Source: Vombatus ursinus
Lineage: Eukaryota > Chordata > Mammalia > Diprotodontia > Vombatidae
Reading direction: 5' to 3'
Assembly (NCBI RefSeq): GCF_900497805.2
Contig: NW_020954581.1
Span: 9,323,124-9,387,123, forward strand
DNA length: 64,000 bases
The notes below the pieces were generated by a model, which saw only the letters and a program-made list of their open reading frames with translations, was not told where the DNA came from and searched no databases. Below, piece by piece: positions 1-11,649 of the stretch. Numbering within the stretch: the stretch's first letter is position 1; every line of letters starts with the position of its first letter. Made by a program: the position numbers and the translations under genes.

Positions 1-53
1 AGGAAGGAAGGAAGGAAGGAAGGAAGGAAGGAAGGAAGGAAGGAAGGAAGGAA
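1..53. repeat. (GGAA)n microsatellite at window edge
   Basis: A tandem GGAA array runs off the left edge and ends in GAAAAAGAGC. Confidence 0.95.
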
Positions 54-334
54 AAAGAGCAAAGGGAGGGAGGACTTAAGAGTTTCAATGAATGCTTCCT
101 GCTCTCTCAATGTGGATCAGCTTCCTTAACTTATTTTCTCCAGACCAAGCTGCAGGAAAATTATTCTTTGAACCACTGACCATGTCTGTGATGTTTGGAA
201 ATATACCAGAAGAAAAAATTCAGGTAGAAGATACAGGAAAATTCTCCTTCACCTAGTCCATGAAATGCCAACTGAATCTTTTACTGGGTTGCTATGGATA
301 ACTATCATAGAAACAAATCACATATTCCAACTGT

Positions 335-680
335 ATCTATCAATCAGTCTACAAGCACTTATTAAACACCTACTCTGGTAATAGCCTCAGGAAGCTTACA
401 TTGTATCAAGGGAGCCAGAATGTACATATATACATATTTACAAAATATATACAGAGTAATTTTGAAGGGGAACAGCTGTGGAAGGGGGAATGAGGAATGA
501 CTTCATGACAAAGGTGGTGTTTAATCTGGAATTTGCAGGAAATAGGTAGAAGGGGGGAGGTACATTTTAGGAATGAAGGACAGCCTGCATAATGACACGG
601 ACTGGAAATGATATGCCACGTGCAAGGAACAGCAAAGAAGGACAGTTTTGCTGGATCATAGAGAATATGAAAGACTATAG
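335..680 (-). repeat. L2 LINE 3' end
   Basis: The sequence resembles the reverse complement of the L2 3' end, with AAGCACTTATTAAACACCTA near the start and the ORF-terminal stretch AAGGAACAGCAAAGAAGG near 625. Confidence 0.7.
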
Positions 681-868
681 ATTTAGAGCTGGAAGGGTTT
701 CTTAGAGGACAAAGCCCAACACCATTATTTTACAGATGAAACCAATGCTAAGGTTGAGTGACTTGCCCAGGGTCACACAACTGGGAGATGTCTGAGTCAG
801 GATTTGAACCTAGGTACATGACTCACAAGTCCCCCTTTGTCTTCACTACTCTATGCCACCTCTAGGGT
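680..868 (-). repeat. MIR/THER1-type CORE-SINE
   Basis: Reverse-strand CORE-SINE marks are present: AGAGCTGGAAGG, TTTTACAGATGAAAC, GACTTGCCCAGGGTCACACA and GGATTTGAACC. Confidence 0.85.
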
Positions 869-1206
869 CTATTCTTCTCTCTATTGACCACAGTACACAA
901 AGTTTTGCCCTGACATTTCATTATTTTATGGAGGTGGATTTTAGCTCTCATGGTTGTACAGGTGGAATGCAAGCTTTAGTTAATCCTACCAAGATGCAGA
1001 GGCCTTAAAAAAAACCTGGAATGTGTTGCCATCCCAAGACCAGTCTAACTAAATTGAGGGAGGCTCAACACCAGAAGTTTGCTTTAAAAAAACAATTCAT
1101 GAAATTATCTGTTAAGAAATAGTGGACTAGCTTTAAACTACTTTGGTGGAGGTCTAAAGTTGGAAACCTAGCTCAGTGTCTTGCTCTCTGAAAATAATTA
1201 AGAAGT

Positions 1207-1362
1207 GTTTTTTTTATTAGTTTTAGGCAATTGGGGTTAAGTGACTTGCCCAGGGTCACACAGCTAGAAAGTGTCAAGTGTTTGGTCTGAATCCAGATTT
1301 GAACTCAGGTCCTCCTGACTTCAGGGCATGTACTCTATCCACTATGCAACCTAGCTGTCCCA
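1207..1362 (-). repeat. Short poly(A)-tailed tRNA-derived SINE (SINE1_MD/WSINE type)
   Basis: The copy begins with poly(T), followed by GGCAATTGGGGTTAAGTGAC and CACAGCTAG. It ends at the tRNA-like head (CTATCCACTATGC...CTAGCTGTCCC). It lacks the MAR1 3' module. Confidence 0.85.
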
Positions 1363-1489
1363 AGAAGTATTTTTAAATGAAAGAATGAATACCATTTACA
1401 AGCTATAGCAATGAATTTTTTGGAGAACAATAGGCACAATAACACTGATTCAATTCCATGTAACAAATATTTCTTAGTCCAGAAACTAG

Positions 1490-1730
1490 TTGGCACAGTG
1501 TATGGCATATTGGACTTGGAGTCAGGAAGACTTGAATTCAAATTATGCCTCAGATACTTACTAGTTGTGTGACCCTAGGTTAACCTCACTTAACTTCACT
1601 CAGCTTCAGTTTCCTTATCTGTGAAATGGGAATAATAATAGCACCTCTTTCATAGAGTTCTTGTGATGATCAAATGAGATAAACTATGTATAGTGTTTTG
1701 CAGAGTTACCTAAGTGTTAGCTGTAATTAT
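1490..1730 (+). repeat. THER1/MIR-type CORE-SINE
   Basis: The head GGAGTCAGGAAGAC is followed by CTAGTTGTGTGACCCTAGG, TTTCCTTATCTGTGAAATGG, AATAATAATAGCACC and a tail resembling TGTTAGCTGTAATTAT. Confidence 0.85.
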
Positions 1731-1737
1731 AATTTTG

Positions 1738-2100
1738 TGCTAGATATCGGGGATACAAATGTAAAAAAACACATGCACCCTGTTTTTAAGGTCCTTAAAT
1801 TCTACTGGGGAATAAGACATGTTCCCAAATGAGTGTGATATGGCATAAAGTATGATAAAGGCAAAGGAGAAATCCATTCAAAGTATTCTCAAAACTTTGG
1901 AGAAATAGAACATTTTTAGCTGGAAGGGGGGAGGGGAAGAATCAGAAGAGTGACCAGGAAAGTAATGGATGATAAGAAGGTCCTGGCTGTCATAGAAACT
2001 GACATCCCCAAGCTGAGCAACAAAAGTGACCATGGAGGGTTAGGATTGGGGTGACAATGAACTGAGTAGAAGCAGTGACAGTCTTGGATAACCATTACCA
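1738..2100 (-). repeat. Degraded L2 LINE 3' end
   Basis: GGGGATACAAATG and AAGGTCCTTAAATTCTACTG are the reverse-strand L2 3' end. The right boundary is uncertain. Confidence 0.45.
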
Positions 2101-2744
2101 CTAGATTAATTACTGCATTTCATTAATCCTTACATTAGCATAGATAGTATTAATGAGAACTGACTCTCACCTCTGTTTCCTTCTGGATTTGAGTTGACAA
2201 GGCTGGTTCTGAAGGATAGTGAGGATCGACTTTAAATTTCTAGATAAATACATTTTCAGAGAGTATTATAACTAATAAGAACAGAAAACTTTCCAGGACA
2301 ACTTACAATTGTCTGAGAATAAATGTAGTTGGTGTCCTTATAGCTCATGTAATGCTTATCTTAATAGAACATCACCAGATGCTATCTCTTCTCTTCTGCA
2401 TTCACAGTAGATGACCTTGCCTTCTCCTTTAGTGGGAAGTTCATCCTTAGGTCCTCCAACCTCCTCTCTCCATACCTTATAACTCCTATCTCTTCTCCCA
2501 CTCTGCCTCTTTTGTATCTATCTGAAAGGAAAGTAGTCCTGACCTTTGCTAAAAGTAATCTCTCAATCCTACATATAGTCTTAATCTTATTCATGAATAT
2601 AATATAATACAGCCTCCCACTCCAGAACATATACTCCTATTGAGGCAGTGATACAGATGTTAAGTATTTGCCTTGTACTTTGCCTTTGGTCACATTCCTT
2701 CCAACTCATCCAGACTTTCCTCAGTGTTACTTGGTAAATAGAAC

Positions 2745-2983
2745 AGTTAGGTGGGCAATAGAGAGAGAAGTGAGACTGCAGTTCAGGAAGTCCTGAGTTC
2801 AAATCCAGCCTCAGACATTTACTAGCTGTGTGGCCCTGGACAAGCCACTTAATCCTGTTTGCCTCTGTTTCCTCATCTGTAAAATGACCTGGAGATGGAA
2901 ATGGCAAACCACACCAGTATCTTTGCCAAGAAAATCCCAAATGGGGTCACAAAAAGTCAGAAATAACTGAATAAGCAACAACA
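2745..2983 (+). repeat. MAR1 CORE-SINE
   Basis: The tRNA-like head is followed by TTTCCTCATCTGTAAAATGA, GGAAATGGCAAACCACACC and CCAAATGGGGTCAC, and the copy ends in CAACAAC. This 3' module is diagnostic of MAR1. Confidence 0.9.
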
Positions 2984-3024
2984 CCATTATGTCCCCTTAA
3001 TACCAGGGGATGCCACATCCCTAG

Positions 3025-3083
3025 AACTTTGTACAGTGTCTGACATATAATAAATGTTGAATAAATGCTTGTTGACTCTTATT
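3025..3083 (+). repeat. L2 LINE terminal fragment
   Basis: GTACAGTGTCTGACATATAA, then AATAAATGCTTGTTGACT, is the plus-strand L2 end. Confidence 0.7.
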
Positions 3084-3569
3084 TTATGTCTCTCCCTTTC
3101 CCATTTCATGTTTACAAACATATTGACCACTGTCCATCCCACTCAAGATTTCAAGAGCTGTTGCTTTCATTTGTATAAATGCATATTTCACTAGTACAGG
3201 TTACAACCCTTAAGTGTGTGTATTGTGTGTGTATTTAAGTCCTGCTTACAGAATTACATATTTAAAGACAAAAGAAACCATGGGTAGTAGGTGGCAAAGC
3301 CAACATTGATTTCAAGTCCCATGACTGTTAAGCTCAGTCCCCTTTTTATACCTCCATTCAGCCTTCCTAATCTTAAAAAGACCCTTTAGTTGAGTCTTCT
3401 ATCCCACCAAGTTAATTTTTAATTCATCTCCATTTCAGTACCAAATTTATTAAAAAGTTGTTTTATGTTGGCTGCATCTTTTTTTTCCAACCCATTCATG
3501 TCAACCCCTTGCCATTGATCTTTCTTTCTTGCCACTTGATAGAAACTGAATGAATAAATCCAAAAACCA

Positions 3570-3640
3570 ATATAAAAGTGAAGGTAACCCCAGCTTTCAA
3601 GGATCTTACATTCTAATAGCAGGAGACGAGAAATATAGAA
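3570..3640 (-). repeat. L2 LINE fragment
   Basis: CAAGGATCTTACATTCTAAT is the common reverse-strand L2 segment. Confidence 0.6.
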
Positions 3641-4004
3641 AAGTGATTTTCAGAGAAGGGTATTGGGTTTTGTAGAAGTTACGGGAATGATAACCATAAG
3701 GAAATAGATTGGCACATCCCTTCTAGGACTGATGACAATATTCATTTGATTATGGTTCAGGAACTGAAAATAGCAAGAGGAGTTGGAGGGTACACACTAC
3801 AGTGGCAACAAAGCAACTGAGGAGAAGATGCCTAAGAAGTAAAAATGAAGCATGGCTGGAGCCAACTTAGATATAGTGGGTCACATGAGGCATTTACCAA
3901 TCAGTGCAGAGGAGCTTCAAAACAGGGAATCTGGAAATGAAAGCTAAGGCTCTAAGAAAGTAATCTCTGCCCTATGAACTAAGGTCACTGGAGAGAAAAT
4001 TGTT

Positions 4005-4550
4005 CTCTCAAATGTTACCAATGACTTCTTTACTACTGAAAAAAAAACTAATGGCCTTTTATCTGTCCTTATCCCCATTGACCTCTAACTCAATGGATAG
4101 CGATTTTTGTCGCTTAAAAACACTGTGCTCTTTGGGTTCTATTTCTATATTTCTGACCATTGACTTTTCTCAGCTTAGTCTCCTCCCTGGTTCCTGAAGC
4201 TGGGGGTTCCCCAAGTTTTTGTCATTTGACTTTTCTTCTATCCCTTGGAATCTGCTTCATCCTTATAACTCTAGCTATTCTTTCAACCAAAAAGATGCTC
4301 AAATCTATCTTTCTAACCCTGATCTCTTTTTTGAGTTTTCAATTCATTTCTGACTGTCAACTTGTCATCTGTATTTGTATGTCCTGGTGTAACTTCCAAC
4401 TCCACAAATCCAACACAGAACTTTTCATCAGTCTCCTTAAAAGTGGTTCTTCTTCCAACTTCACTGTTTCTATTAGGGACATCAGCATTTCCCATCCACC
4501 TATGCTTGAAACCTAAGTGTTACCTTTAATTTTCCCTAACCCTTGTCATT
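4005..4550 (+). repeat. L2 LINE, reverse-transcriptase coding fragment
   Basis: The segment fits the plus-strand L2 ORF2, with CTCAGCTTAGTCTCCTCC and CAAATCCAACACAGAAC (the usual NKTE-like region). Open frames here are decayed pieces of that ORF. Confidence 0.6.
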
Positions 4551-4574
4551 CTCAATCAACCAACCAACAAGCTT

Positions 4575-4910
4575 CTTTCAAGGTCCTTCTGTGTGACAGG
4601 CATCACTGGAGATACAAAGAAAAACAATTAATAGTCACTGACCAAAGGATCTTGCAATTTATTGGGGAAACAGCATATGTACCTGTAAGTATATACAAAA
4701 TATAGATAAATTAAATACAAGATAATTACAAGGAAGGTACTAACAGCTGATTGGCTTAGGAAAGGTCTCATGTAGGAGGTGGGATTTGAGTTGATCTTGA
4801 AAGGAAACTAGAGATTCTAAGAAGCAAAGGAAAAGGAGGAAGTTCATTCCAGGCATTGGGTACCATCTTTGTAAAGACAAAGATGAGGGTTGGAATGTTT
4901 CAGGTGAGGC
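4575..4910 (-). repeat. L2 LINE 3' end
   Basis: CTGGAGATACAAAGA, GGTGGGATTTGAGTTGATCT and TTCATTCCAGGCATTGGG match the reverse-strand L2 end. It lies in the opposite direction to the preceding L2 piece. Confidence 0.75.
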
Positions 4911-5049
4911 TTTGTTTTCATATTGTTTGACCAGTACCAAGTAGTTCTGATGATTACTGCCTTGAATATAGTCTGATATCTAGTAATATTATGCCTCATT
5001 TATTCCTAAATTGGTTTTCATCATTTCCCTTGCAATTCTGGGGATTTTG

Positions 5050-5200
5050 TAGGATCACAGATTTAGAGCTAGAAGGTAACTTGGTTGTCATCGATTATTT
5101 TCCTTTCATCTTATACATGAGAAACAGAGACTCAGAGAGGTTCATTGACCAAGGTCATATATATAGTAGGTGTTAGAGACAGGATCTCTTCCTCCAGGAA
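5050..5200 (-). repeat. MIR-type CORE-SINE
   Basis: ATTTAGAGCTAGAAGG, ACATGAGAAACAGAGACTC and AGACAGGATCTC are the reverse-strand MIR pattern, here inserted in L1. Confidence 0.7.
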
Positions 5201-5334
5201 TTTTGCAAATGTTTCCGTGGCTTGAATAAAATCTTCCATTGGAAGGTAACTTGACTACTTGATTGGTATAGTGCTAAATCTATAAATCAATTCATGTAGC
5301 ATTGCCATGTTTATTATATTGCTATAGCCACTAT

Positions 5335-5578
5335 GTGGAACAGTGGTTGGAGTGCTGGCCTCAGAATGAAAAAGACTTGAATTCAGATCCTGCCCCACAT
5401 ACTTACTAGCTGCATGACCCTGACCAAGTTGCTCAACCTCTCTCAGGCTCCATTTCTTCATCTGTAAAATGGGGATAATAATAGCATCTACTTAGTAGGG
5501 TTGTTGTGAGGATCAAATGAATTAACATATGTAAAGCAATTTGTAAACATTAACTGTCTATGCAAATGCTAGCTCTTA
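5335..5578 (+). repeat. THER1 CORE-SINE
   Basis: ATTTCTTCATCTGTAAAATG, GGATAATAATAGCATC, GGGTTGTTGTGAGGATC and a TGCTAGCTCTTA end are THER1 features. Confidence 0.88.
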
Positions 5579-6060
5579 CAACAAAATCATGAGCCCAGAA
5601 CAACTCTTTCCCTTTTTAAGCCCTACTTTTTCATCTATATAGTGTGTATTTTAGTTGCATTCATATAAATCTCATATATGTCGTGATGAGTTAACTTCCA
5701 AATATTTTATGCATTTAGTAGTTACACTTAATGGAATTTCACTTATTGCTATTTTTCTGGATTTTGCTACTATCATATGTAGTACTGGTGATTTTTGAGT
5801 GTTTCATTTTTATTCTGCCACTTTACAAAAGCTATTAATGGTTTCATTTGGTTTCTCCAACATTCTCTTGGGTTTTCTATGTATACCATGTGTTATCTGC
5901 TAGTAGTGATAATTTTCTCTCCTTTTTATTCTAAATTTCCAACAATTGAAATCATCAAATTAAGATGCTGCAAAATAATAGAGCATACTTTCAATTATGT
6001 TCAAATAATATATTTTCAGGAATTAAAAGTAAAATGATCTTTCAATTTATATTTTCTCAG

Positions 6061-6213
6061 ATGATAATGAGTGTGAAAACTCTACACAACCTTGTGGTGA
6101 AAATGCCAACTGCACTAATACAGAGGGGAGTTATTTCTGCATGTGTGCACCTGGCTTTACATCCAGTAGCTCCCAAAGCAAGTTTGTAACTAATGATGGG
6201 ACTACTTGTATAG
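6061..6213 (+). CDS. ADGRL4: ADGRL4 exon: calcium-binding EGF-like domain
   Basis: This 153-base exon has phase 1 at both ends: it begins with two bases completing an Asp codon and ends with one base of the next codon. The acceptor is TTTTCTCAG and the donor is GTAAGT. The product starts DNEC and contains six cysteines in EGF spacing. The motif C-T-N-T-E-G-S-Y-F-C-M-C fits the Asp/Asn hydroxylation consensus C-x-[DN]-x4-[FY]-x-C-x-C of calcium-binding EGF domains. The domain lies in the extracellular N-terminal region and probably serves contact or spacing. It matches the second EGF domain of human ADGRL4, including the stretch CGENANCTNTEGSY. It is a symmetric cassette, as usual for shuffled EGF exons. 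Confidence 0.96.
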
Positions 6214-6316
6214 GTAAGTTGTCTTTAAAATGGTGGTTCATTTCACCTGACTCTTACTTATGAGATAGATTAATTTGATAGAAACTGAGCCTTGGGGATC
6301 TTTACCTTGCTGAGAC

Positions 6317-6320
<4 letters not shown>

Positions 6321-6363
<43 letters not shown>
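6321..6363. repeat. (GA)n microsatellite
   Basis: An uninterrupted GA run lies about 108 bases downstream of the exon donor. Confidence 0.95.
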
Positions 6364-6364
<1 letters not shown>

Positions 6365-6366
<2 letters not shown>

Positions 6367-6960
6367 GATATGGCATTCATTAATTACTTACTCTATGCCA
6401 AGCATTGGGATAAGAAAGGGAGGAAACAAGCATTAATTAAGTACCTACTATGTGCCAAACATTGCCCTAAGTACTTTACAAATATTATCTTGATTCTCAC
6501 AACCTAGAGAGACAGGTACTATCATCATCCTCATTTGATAGTTGAGGAAAGTGAAGCAAACAGAGGGTAAGTGACTTGCCTTAGGTCACACAATTAGTGT
6601 CTGGGAATGTATTTAAATTCATCTCTTGCTGATTCCATGCCCAATGCTATATTTACTTCAACACCTAGCTGCCTACACACTGGGAACACAAATACAAAGG
6701 AAAAGATAGACAATTCTTACCATCAAGGAACTTACATTCTAGTGCAGGTAGACAATGCAAAAAAAAAGGGAACTGAAAAGCAGGAATGTGTGGCAAGGTG
6801 GAGAAAGCTAGAGAGTCAGGAGTTGAGCTAAGACAAGCATGAGCTTGGATTGTTCTGGCAATTCCTCAAATGGAAGGTGTGGAGGTAGGAGGAACTCACC
6901 AATCAGAGGTGGGGCTTGAATGGTGGAGACAGGGGTACGCTGGTAAATGTTTAACAACCA
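6365..6960 (-). repeat. L2 LINE 3' end interrupted by a MIR
   Basis: The L2 tail starts at 6370-6410, is broken by a reverse-strand MIR at about 6425-6660 (CTACTATGTGCCAAACATTG, GTAAGTGACTTGCC), and resumes with AAGGAACTTACATTCTAG. Confidence 0.7.
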
Positions 6961-7299
6961 GTCCTTGGGGGAGGGGGAATGGTACTACAAACTTTTAATG
7001 TTTATTCACAACATTTTCTCCATCACTTTATTAAGTCTAGACAATCAATGAAATAATAAATCAAGCCCTGTTTTGTGGCATTTGCCAGTCTCTGAGGTAT
7101 AAGCACTCACACTGCAAATTTAACAATCAGCTCTACAGAGCCAAAACAATCTGGCTCCAGCAAATTCCTAGGTGTAGCCATCTTCCAGGATAAGAAGGTT
7201 GCTAGAGAAAGGTAAAGATATCCAGAGTCAGTAATGGAGCCAAGAGAGGATATGCCTTGGTCAGACTACATCTGGACTTTTTTTGTTTTCTTTTGTTCA

Positions 7300-7735
7300 A
7301 TTTTTTTCAATTCTAGATGCCACATTTTAGAAAGCACATTGATAAAGTGGAGTGTCTAGAAGATGACAACCAGAATGATGAATATACTTGAGTCCATGTC
7401 ATACAAGGATCGGTTGAAAGAACTGGTAATATTAGAAAAGAGTCAAGCAGAGATAGTTATCTTTAAATGTTCAAAAATCTGCAATGAGGAAGAAACATCA
7501 GAAATGTTCCATTTGGTCCCATAGGACAAAAGAGTTAAGACTAAACTCTAATTTAGTCCAAATGTCAGGAGAAACTGCCTAACAGTTAGAGCTATCCAAA
7601 AGTGAATCCACTTTTTTAGAGGCTGTCAACAAGAGGCTGGATGAACACTTCTGGGGATGTTATAATGGCAGTTTCATTTTGATTATGGGTTGAACTAGAT
7701 GGCAACTGAAATCTCTCATAATTCTCAAAATCTGT
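7300..7735 (+). repeat. CR1/L3 LINE 3' end
   Basis: GAGAAACTGCCTAACAGTTA, GAGCTATCCAAAAGTG and GAGGCTGGATGAACACTTCT are the typical plus-strand CR1/L3 3' end. Confidence 0.75.
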
Positions 7736-7739
7736 GATA

Positions 7740-7875
7740 ACATGACAGTTCTTCAAAAACTTAAGGATACCTATCAAGCCTCCCAACCAAGTCTTCTCTT
7801 CTCAAGGATAAATATCTCCAGTTCCTTCAAACAATCCTTATATTTAATAAGTTGCTTTAGAGCATTAGTTTTTCC
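7740..7875 (-). repeat. CR1/L3 LINE fragment
   Basis: AAGTCTTCTCTTCTCAAGGA and ATCTCCAGTTCCTTCAAAC are the reverse-strand CR1/L3 pattern, tail to tail with the copy before it. Confidence 0.65.
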
Positions 7876-8619
7876 AGTGACTTGAGAAGTAGGAAGAATT
7901 TATGCCGTGGAAACCAAATCAAATAACATACAGAGAAAATAATTTTAGAAAGCTATGAAGTCTAGCGGCCTAGGGTGCAGTTGCAACAAATTGAATAAAT
8001 ATTAAATTTGAAAAATTGATCTGTTATGCCCAAGAAACAAAATATATTCTGGTCACAAGTTGTTGTTCATGTTCTGAGTTTTGTAAATTTGTATTCAGAT
8101 GTTGGCCCCAGTGGGTCCTGAAAACAGTTTCTATTTTTTGTGTGGCAGATTCTCCCTTTGCTTTTGCTAAGAGCTTGTTGTTAAGTGACACTCCTATGGA
8201 ATATGCATGACCCCATGGTACTGTTTAGTAAGTTAGTTCAGGTTCATGAAGATATCTTCTGAAAATATTTGATTTCCTATGAATAAGGTAAATTCATTTC
8301 CTATGCTGATGGAAGATTATTCCAAACTTGTGTTTATAATAAACAGACTATCTGGAGGACATTGAAAATGTTCTTACACTGTAATTTGTTCGTTTACTGA
8401 AAATCAACAACTGAATTCACTAGGGGCTAGAGGTTTGAATTGGATTCTGATAGGGGAGGGAGATATTCAGGGATTTTAATAGGCATAGTTTTCAGAATCA
8501 AATTCTCTGGTGACTCTAATTCTTTGACCTTTGAAATTAACTTTCTTTTGGAACTTTAGAAGTTCTCATCAATCAATTTACCACCACTTAGCAGCCCACA
8601 AGGTACTCAATAGTAAATA

Positions 8620-8760
8620 ATGTAGAATAATAGAATGCTAGAACTGGAAGGAATTTTAGAGTTCATTTCCCCTGTTCTCCTGATGGAAGAAACTGAGACT
8701 CAAAAATGTTAGCTTGGCCCAAAGTCATCCAGCAAACCAGTGGAAGAGCTACATCTAGCA
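8620..8760 (-). repeat. MIR-type CORE-SINE
   Basis: GAATGCTAGAACTGGAAGG and GAAGAAACTGAGACTC are reverse-strand MIR marks. Confidence 0.7.
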
Positions 8761-8944
8761 CCGAGGAAGCCATCATGAGGAGACTATTATCTCTTGTCTA
8801 GCACATCAATCAATCTTTGAGCATTTATTAAATTCCCATTAAGCACATAAGGAATTTCATAAGCAGTCTTTGAATGGAAGTACAATTTTTGCTTCTGCCC
8901 ATTATGACATTCTCAATCCTATGCTCAAATTTCCAGTGTCCAAT

Positions 8945-9122
8945 ATTTCCAAGGTGCTTTGCTCACAACAGTCCTTGTGCAAAAAGTATTGCAAGTGTTA
9001 TCATCCTAATTTTAGAGATGAGGAAACTGAGGCTCTAACAGGTTAAGTGATGTTTGAGGTATGATTGAAAATGATGTCTCCTGTTAACCAATCCAGCAAT
9101 CTTCACTCCACCATACTGCCTC
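8945..9122 (-). repeat. MIR-type CORE-SINE
   Basis: TTTTAGAGATGAGGAAACTG, AACAGGTTAAGTGA and a CCATACTGCCTC end are the reverse-strand MIR pattern. Confidence 0.8.
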
Positions 9123-9229
9123 TGTTGCCCATTTTTAAAATATGGGGACCTAAAAATTGACCTACTGGGTTAGGGAGATAAAGGAGGGATACTGTCAGAA
9201 ATGAAGATTGTATAAAAACAAAAGATAGT

Positions 9230-9325
9230 AATTAATCAATCAACATGCATTTTAAGTGCCTATTATATATGCCAAGTACTATGCTAACCTCTGTGATAAA
9301 AGATGGAGACAAAACAAAAGATATC
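9230..9325 (-). repeat. L2 LINE terminal fragment
   Basis: AATCAATCAACATGCATTTT and AAGTGCCTATTATATATGCC are the reverse-strand L2 end. Confidence 0.65.
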
Positions 9326-9384
9326 ATTTCAAACAAAATTTTAGAATTGCAGCTCAACAGTGATTACCAATGTCAGTGTGAGAA

Positions 9385-9550
9385 TGGACAGTTTACTTCA
9401 GCTCTCTGAGCCTCAGTTTCTTCATCTGTAAAATTGGAATAATAATACCCCATGACACCTATTTCTCAGGGTTACTTTGAGGCTCACATGACATAAAGTA
9501 TGTACAATGTTGTGCAGACATTAAAGTGCTATATAATTGTGAGCTATAAT
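9385..9550 (+). repeat. THER1 CORE-SINE, 3' part
   Basis: CAGTTTCTTCATCTGTAAAA, AATAATAATACCCC and AAAGTGCTATATAATTGTG are THER1 features. Confidence 0.85.
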
Positions 9551-9685
9551 GAAAACAATATCAATCTTAAAGAAAAACTATCATTTAAGATATGATGATG
9601 ATGATGAATGGTTATCATAATAGTGTCTTGAATCTGCTTTATACTTTTCAAAATATGTAATACTGAAAATCAATGAGGTAGAAAA

Positions 9686-9932
9686 GGCAGCTACAGGGTT
9701 CAGTGGATAGAGCATTGAGCCTTGAGGTAGGAGGACCTGAGTTCAAATCTGGTCTCAAACACTTAGTATCTGTGTGACCCTGGGCAAGTCATATAACTCT
9801 GTTTTCCTCAGTTTCCTCATCCAAAAAATGAGCCAGAGAAGGAAATGGCAAAATACTCCAGCATTTTACCAAGAAAACCCCAAATTGGGTCATGAGGTGT
9901 CAGACATGACTGAAAACAACTGAACAACCACA
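9686..9932 (+). repeat. MAR1 CORE-SINE
   Basis: The copy is full length: head AGTGGATAGAGCATTGAGCC, CORE, then GAAGGAAATGGCAAAATACT and CCAAATTGGGTCATGAG. Confidence 0.9.
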
Positions 9933-9944
9933 GAGATCTGAATT

Positions 9945-10180
9945 GGTGAAGCGGATAGAGTAATAGAATTGGAGTAAGGAAAACCTGAACTTAAATACTA
10001 CTTCTGACTTAGTTGTGTGATCCTAGGCAAGTCAGTTAATCATTCTCAGTTTATTCCCTCATCTGTGAAATGAGCATAATAATGAAACCTACTTCACAAA
10101 GTAGTTATGAGGTTCAAGATAACATACGTCAAGAACTTTGCAAATCTTAAGGCACTCCATAAATTATTGTTGCTCTTGTT
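9945..10180 (+). repeat. THER1 CORE-SINE
   Basis: GAAGCGGATAGAG head, TGTGTGATCCTAGGCAAGTC and a THER1 tail at AATCTTAAGGCACTCCATAA. Confidence 0.85.
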
Positions 10181-10239
10181 AGCCAGGATAAATATTATTG
10201 TTTTCAATTTATAGGAAATAAAACAAGATTTTTTTTGCT

Positions 10240-10470
10240 GTTGTTATTTCAGACTCTAAGTGACCTCAATTGGGGTTTTCCTGGCAAAGATGCTGGAATG
10301 ACTTGCCATTTTCTTCTCGAGCTCATTTTACAGATGAGGAAACTGAGGCAAACAGTACTAAGTGACTTTCCCAGGGTCACACAGCTAGTATCAGAGTCCA
10401 AATTTGAACTCAAGAAGAGTCTTCCTGACTCCAGGCCAGGCAGTCTTTCCACTGGGCCATCTAGCTCCCC
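10240..10470 (-). repeat. MAR1 CORE-SINE
   Basis: GACCTCAATTGGGGTTTTCC, TACAGATGAGGAAACTGAGG, CAGGGTCACACAGCTAG and CATCTAGCTCCCC are MAR1 on the minus strand. Open frames on both strands here come from this SINE. Confidence 0.92.
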
Positions 10471-11040
10471 AAGACAAGATTAGATGCTTGTAAAGCTGAC
10501 ACAGCCAAAGATGCAGCCCAGTCCCCTGACCCCCAATCCATTATTCTCTGCACTAGATATTTAAATATATTTACTACTTGAAATTTTCAAATAGATGTCA
10601 GCAAATTGCTTTGCTCCTTCAAATAAGAACAAATATTTCAACTCTAAAAAAATCAACTATTTTCACTTAGAATTTTCAACACATGAAATTCCTGCCCAAA
10701 ATTCTTAATTCTCCCTAGTAGAATATGTTTTGTTAGTTTACCATCAGGAAAGACCTGACACCTAAAATGAGGAATTTGTCTTTAATTATCATCTATAATT
10801 GTAAACATAAGTGGGTTGGTTACAAGAAGGAAAAAAAATCTAACCCTTAACATCTTAATCACCGGAGTTTACTATAATTTTAATGCTGCTCCATTCCCAG
10901 GTATATCTTGTTTCCAGAATACATCTTACTTGTCTTCTGCTCATATTATTTAAAAACCCCAAATCTCAAAGGGCCGCTTTATGCAGCCCTTGATGATACC
11001 TTCAAGGATAGAATTACCCTTGTTTTCATTAGAAGTCTCA

Positions 11041-11079
<39 letters not shown>
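11041..11079. repeat. (CA)n microsatellite
   Basis: A nearly pure CA run. Confidence 0.95.
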
Positions 11080-11080
<1 letters not shown>

Positions 11081-11649
11081 TATTTTCTCTAACAACATGA
11101 AATAAAAAGGAAGAACAATTATTTTAGATGTAATATAATTGTTATTTCAAAATCCATTCTAACAATGTTCTTTTATGGTAATTTTGTAGAATGGCCCTAA
11201 TACTTTATGAATTGTTTTCTTTTCCGCAAGTTCTACTTTAAATACTCTTTGGTCCAGGGCATTGAGGGTTGTGCTGAAGTCCTGTACCCAACCCCCACCG
11301 TTAAAGCTTCTACCTATGTTTTGTTTGATGGATTATTTTTAGGATTACAGTGCAAAACAGGTTCTCTGGAAAAATGCTATTTCTCCCCAATTTTTGCTGT
11401 CCTTAAGGATTACCTTTCTTTGGCAGCCATGCAACTATTTCTCTTTTTCAATCCTGTAGTAATTTTCTTTGTGTACTTTGGTCATCCTCAGGGAATTTGA
11501 ACAAAGAAATACATCTATTACCACCATATCCAAGTATGCCTCTTTTCGCTGGATTTCAGCTAATTTCAAATGTTGGTAGATGCATAAGCTTGATAGGTCT
11601 AATAATTATAGTCATCAGAATCCACTGTAAATAAGAAATGAAAAACTCC

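Larger units (their letters stand above)
4915..5955 (-). repeat. L1 LINE ORF2 fragment, interrupted by two SINEs
   Basis: GACCAGTACCAAGTAGTTCT, GATGATTACTGCCTTGAATA, GGTATAGTGCTAAATCTATA and GGTTTTCTATGTATACCAT resemble reverse-complemented L1 ORF2. A MIR (5050-5200) and a THER1 (5335-5578) split it. It stops about 100 bases before the exon at 6061. Confidence 0.7.
1..6060 (+). other. Intron upstream of the first visible EGF exon (3' part)
   Basis: This is the end of the intron that follows the unseen exon for the first EGF domain. It is largely filled with L2, MIR/THER1, MAR1 and L1 copies, listed separately. I see nothing recognisable at about 54-334, 870-1206, 2100-2744 and 3090-3569. The L1 fragment ends only about 100 bases before the exon at 6061. 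Confidence 0.7.

Noticed and set aside
4000-4516. Two overlapping plus-strand frames of 65 and 118 codons
   Set aside because: They follow an L2 reverse-transcriptase fossil and show no host protein similarity that I recognise.
11207-11500. 97-codon frame in a repeat-free part of the 10.2 kb intron
   Set aside because: No recognisable domain or splice context, and hydrophobic composition typical of AT-rich noncoding DNA. A homology search would be needed to reopen it.
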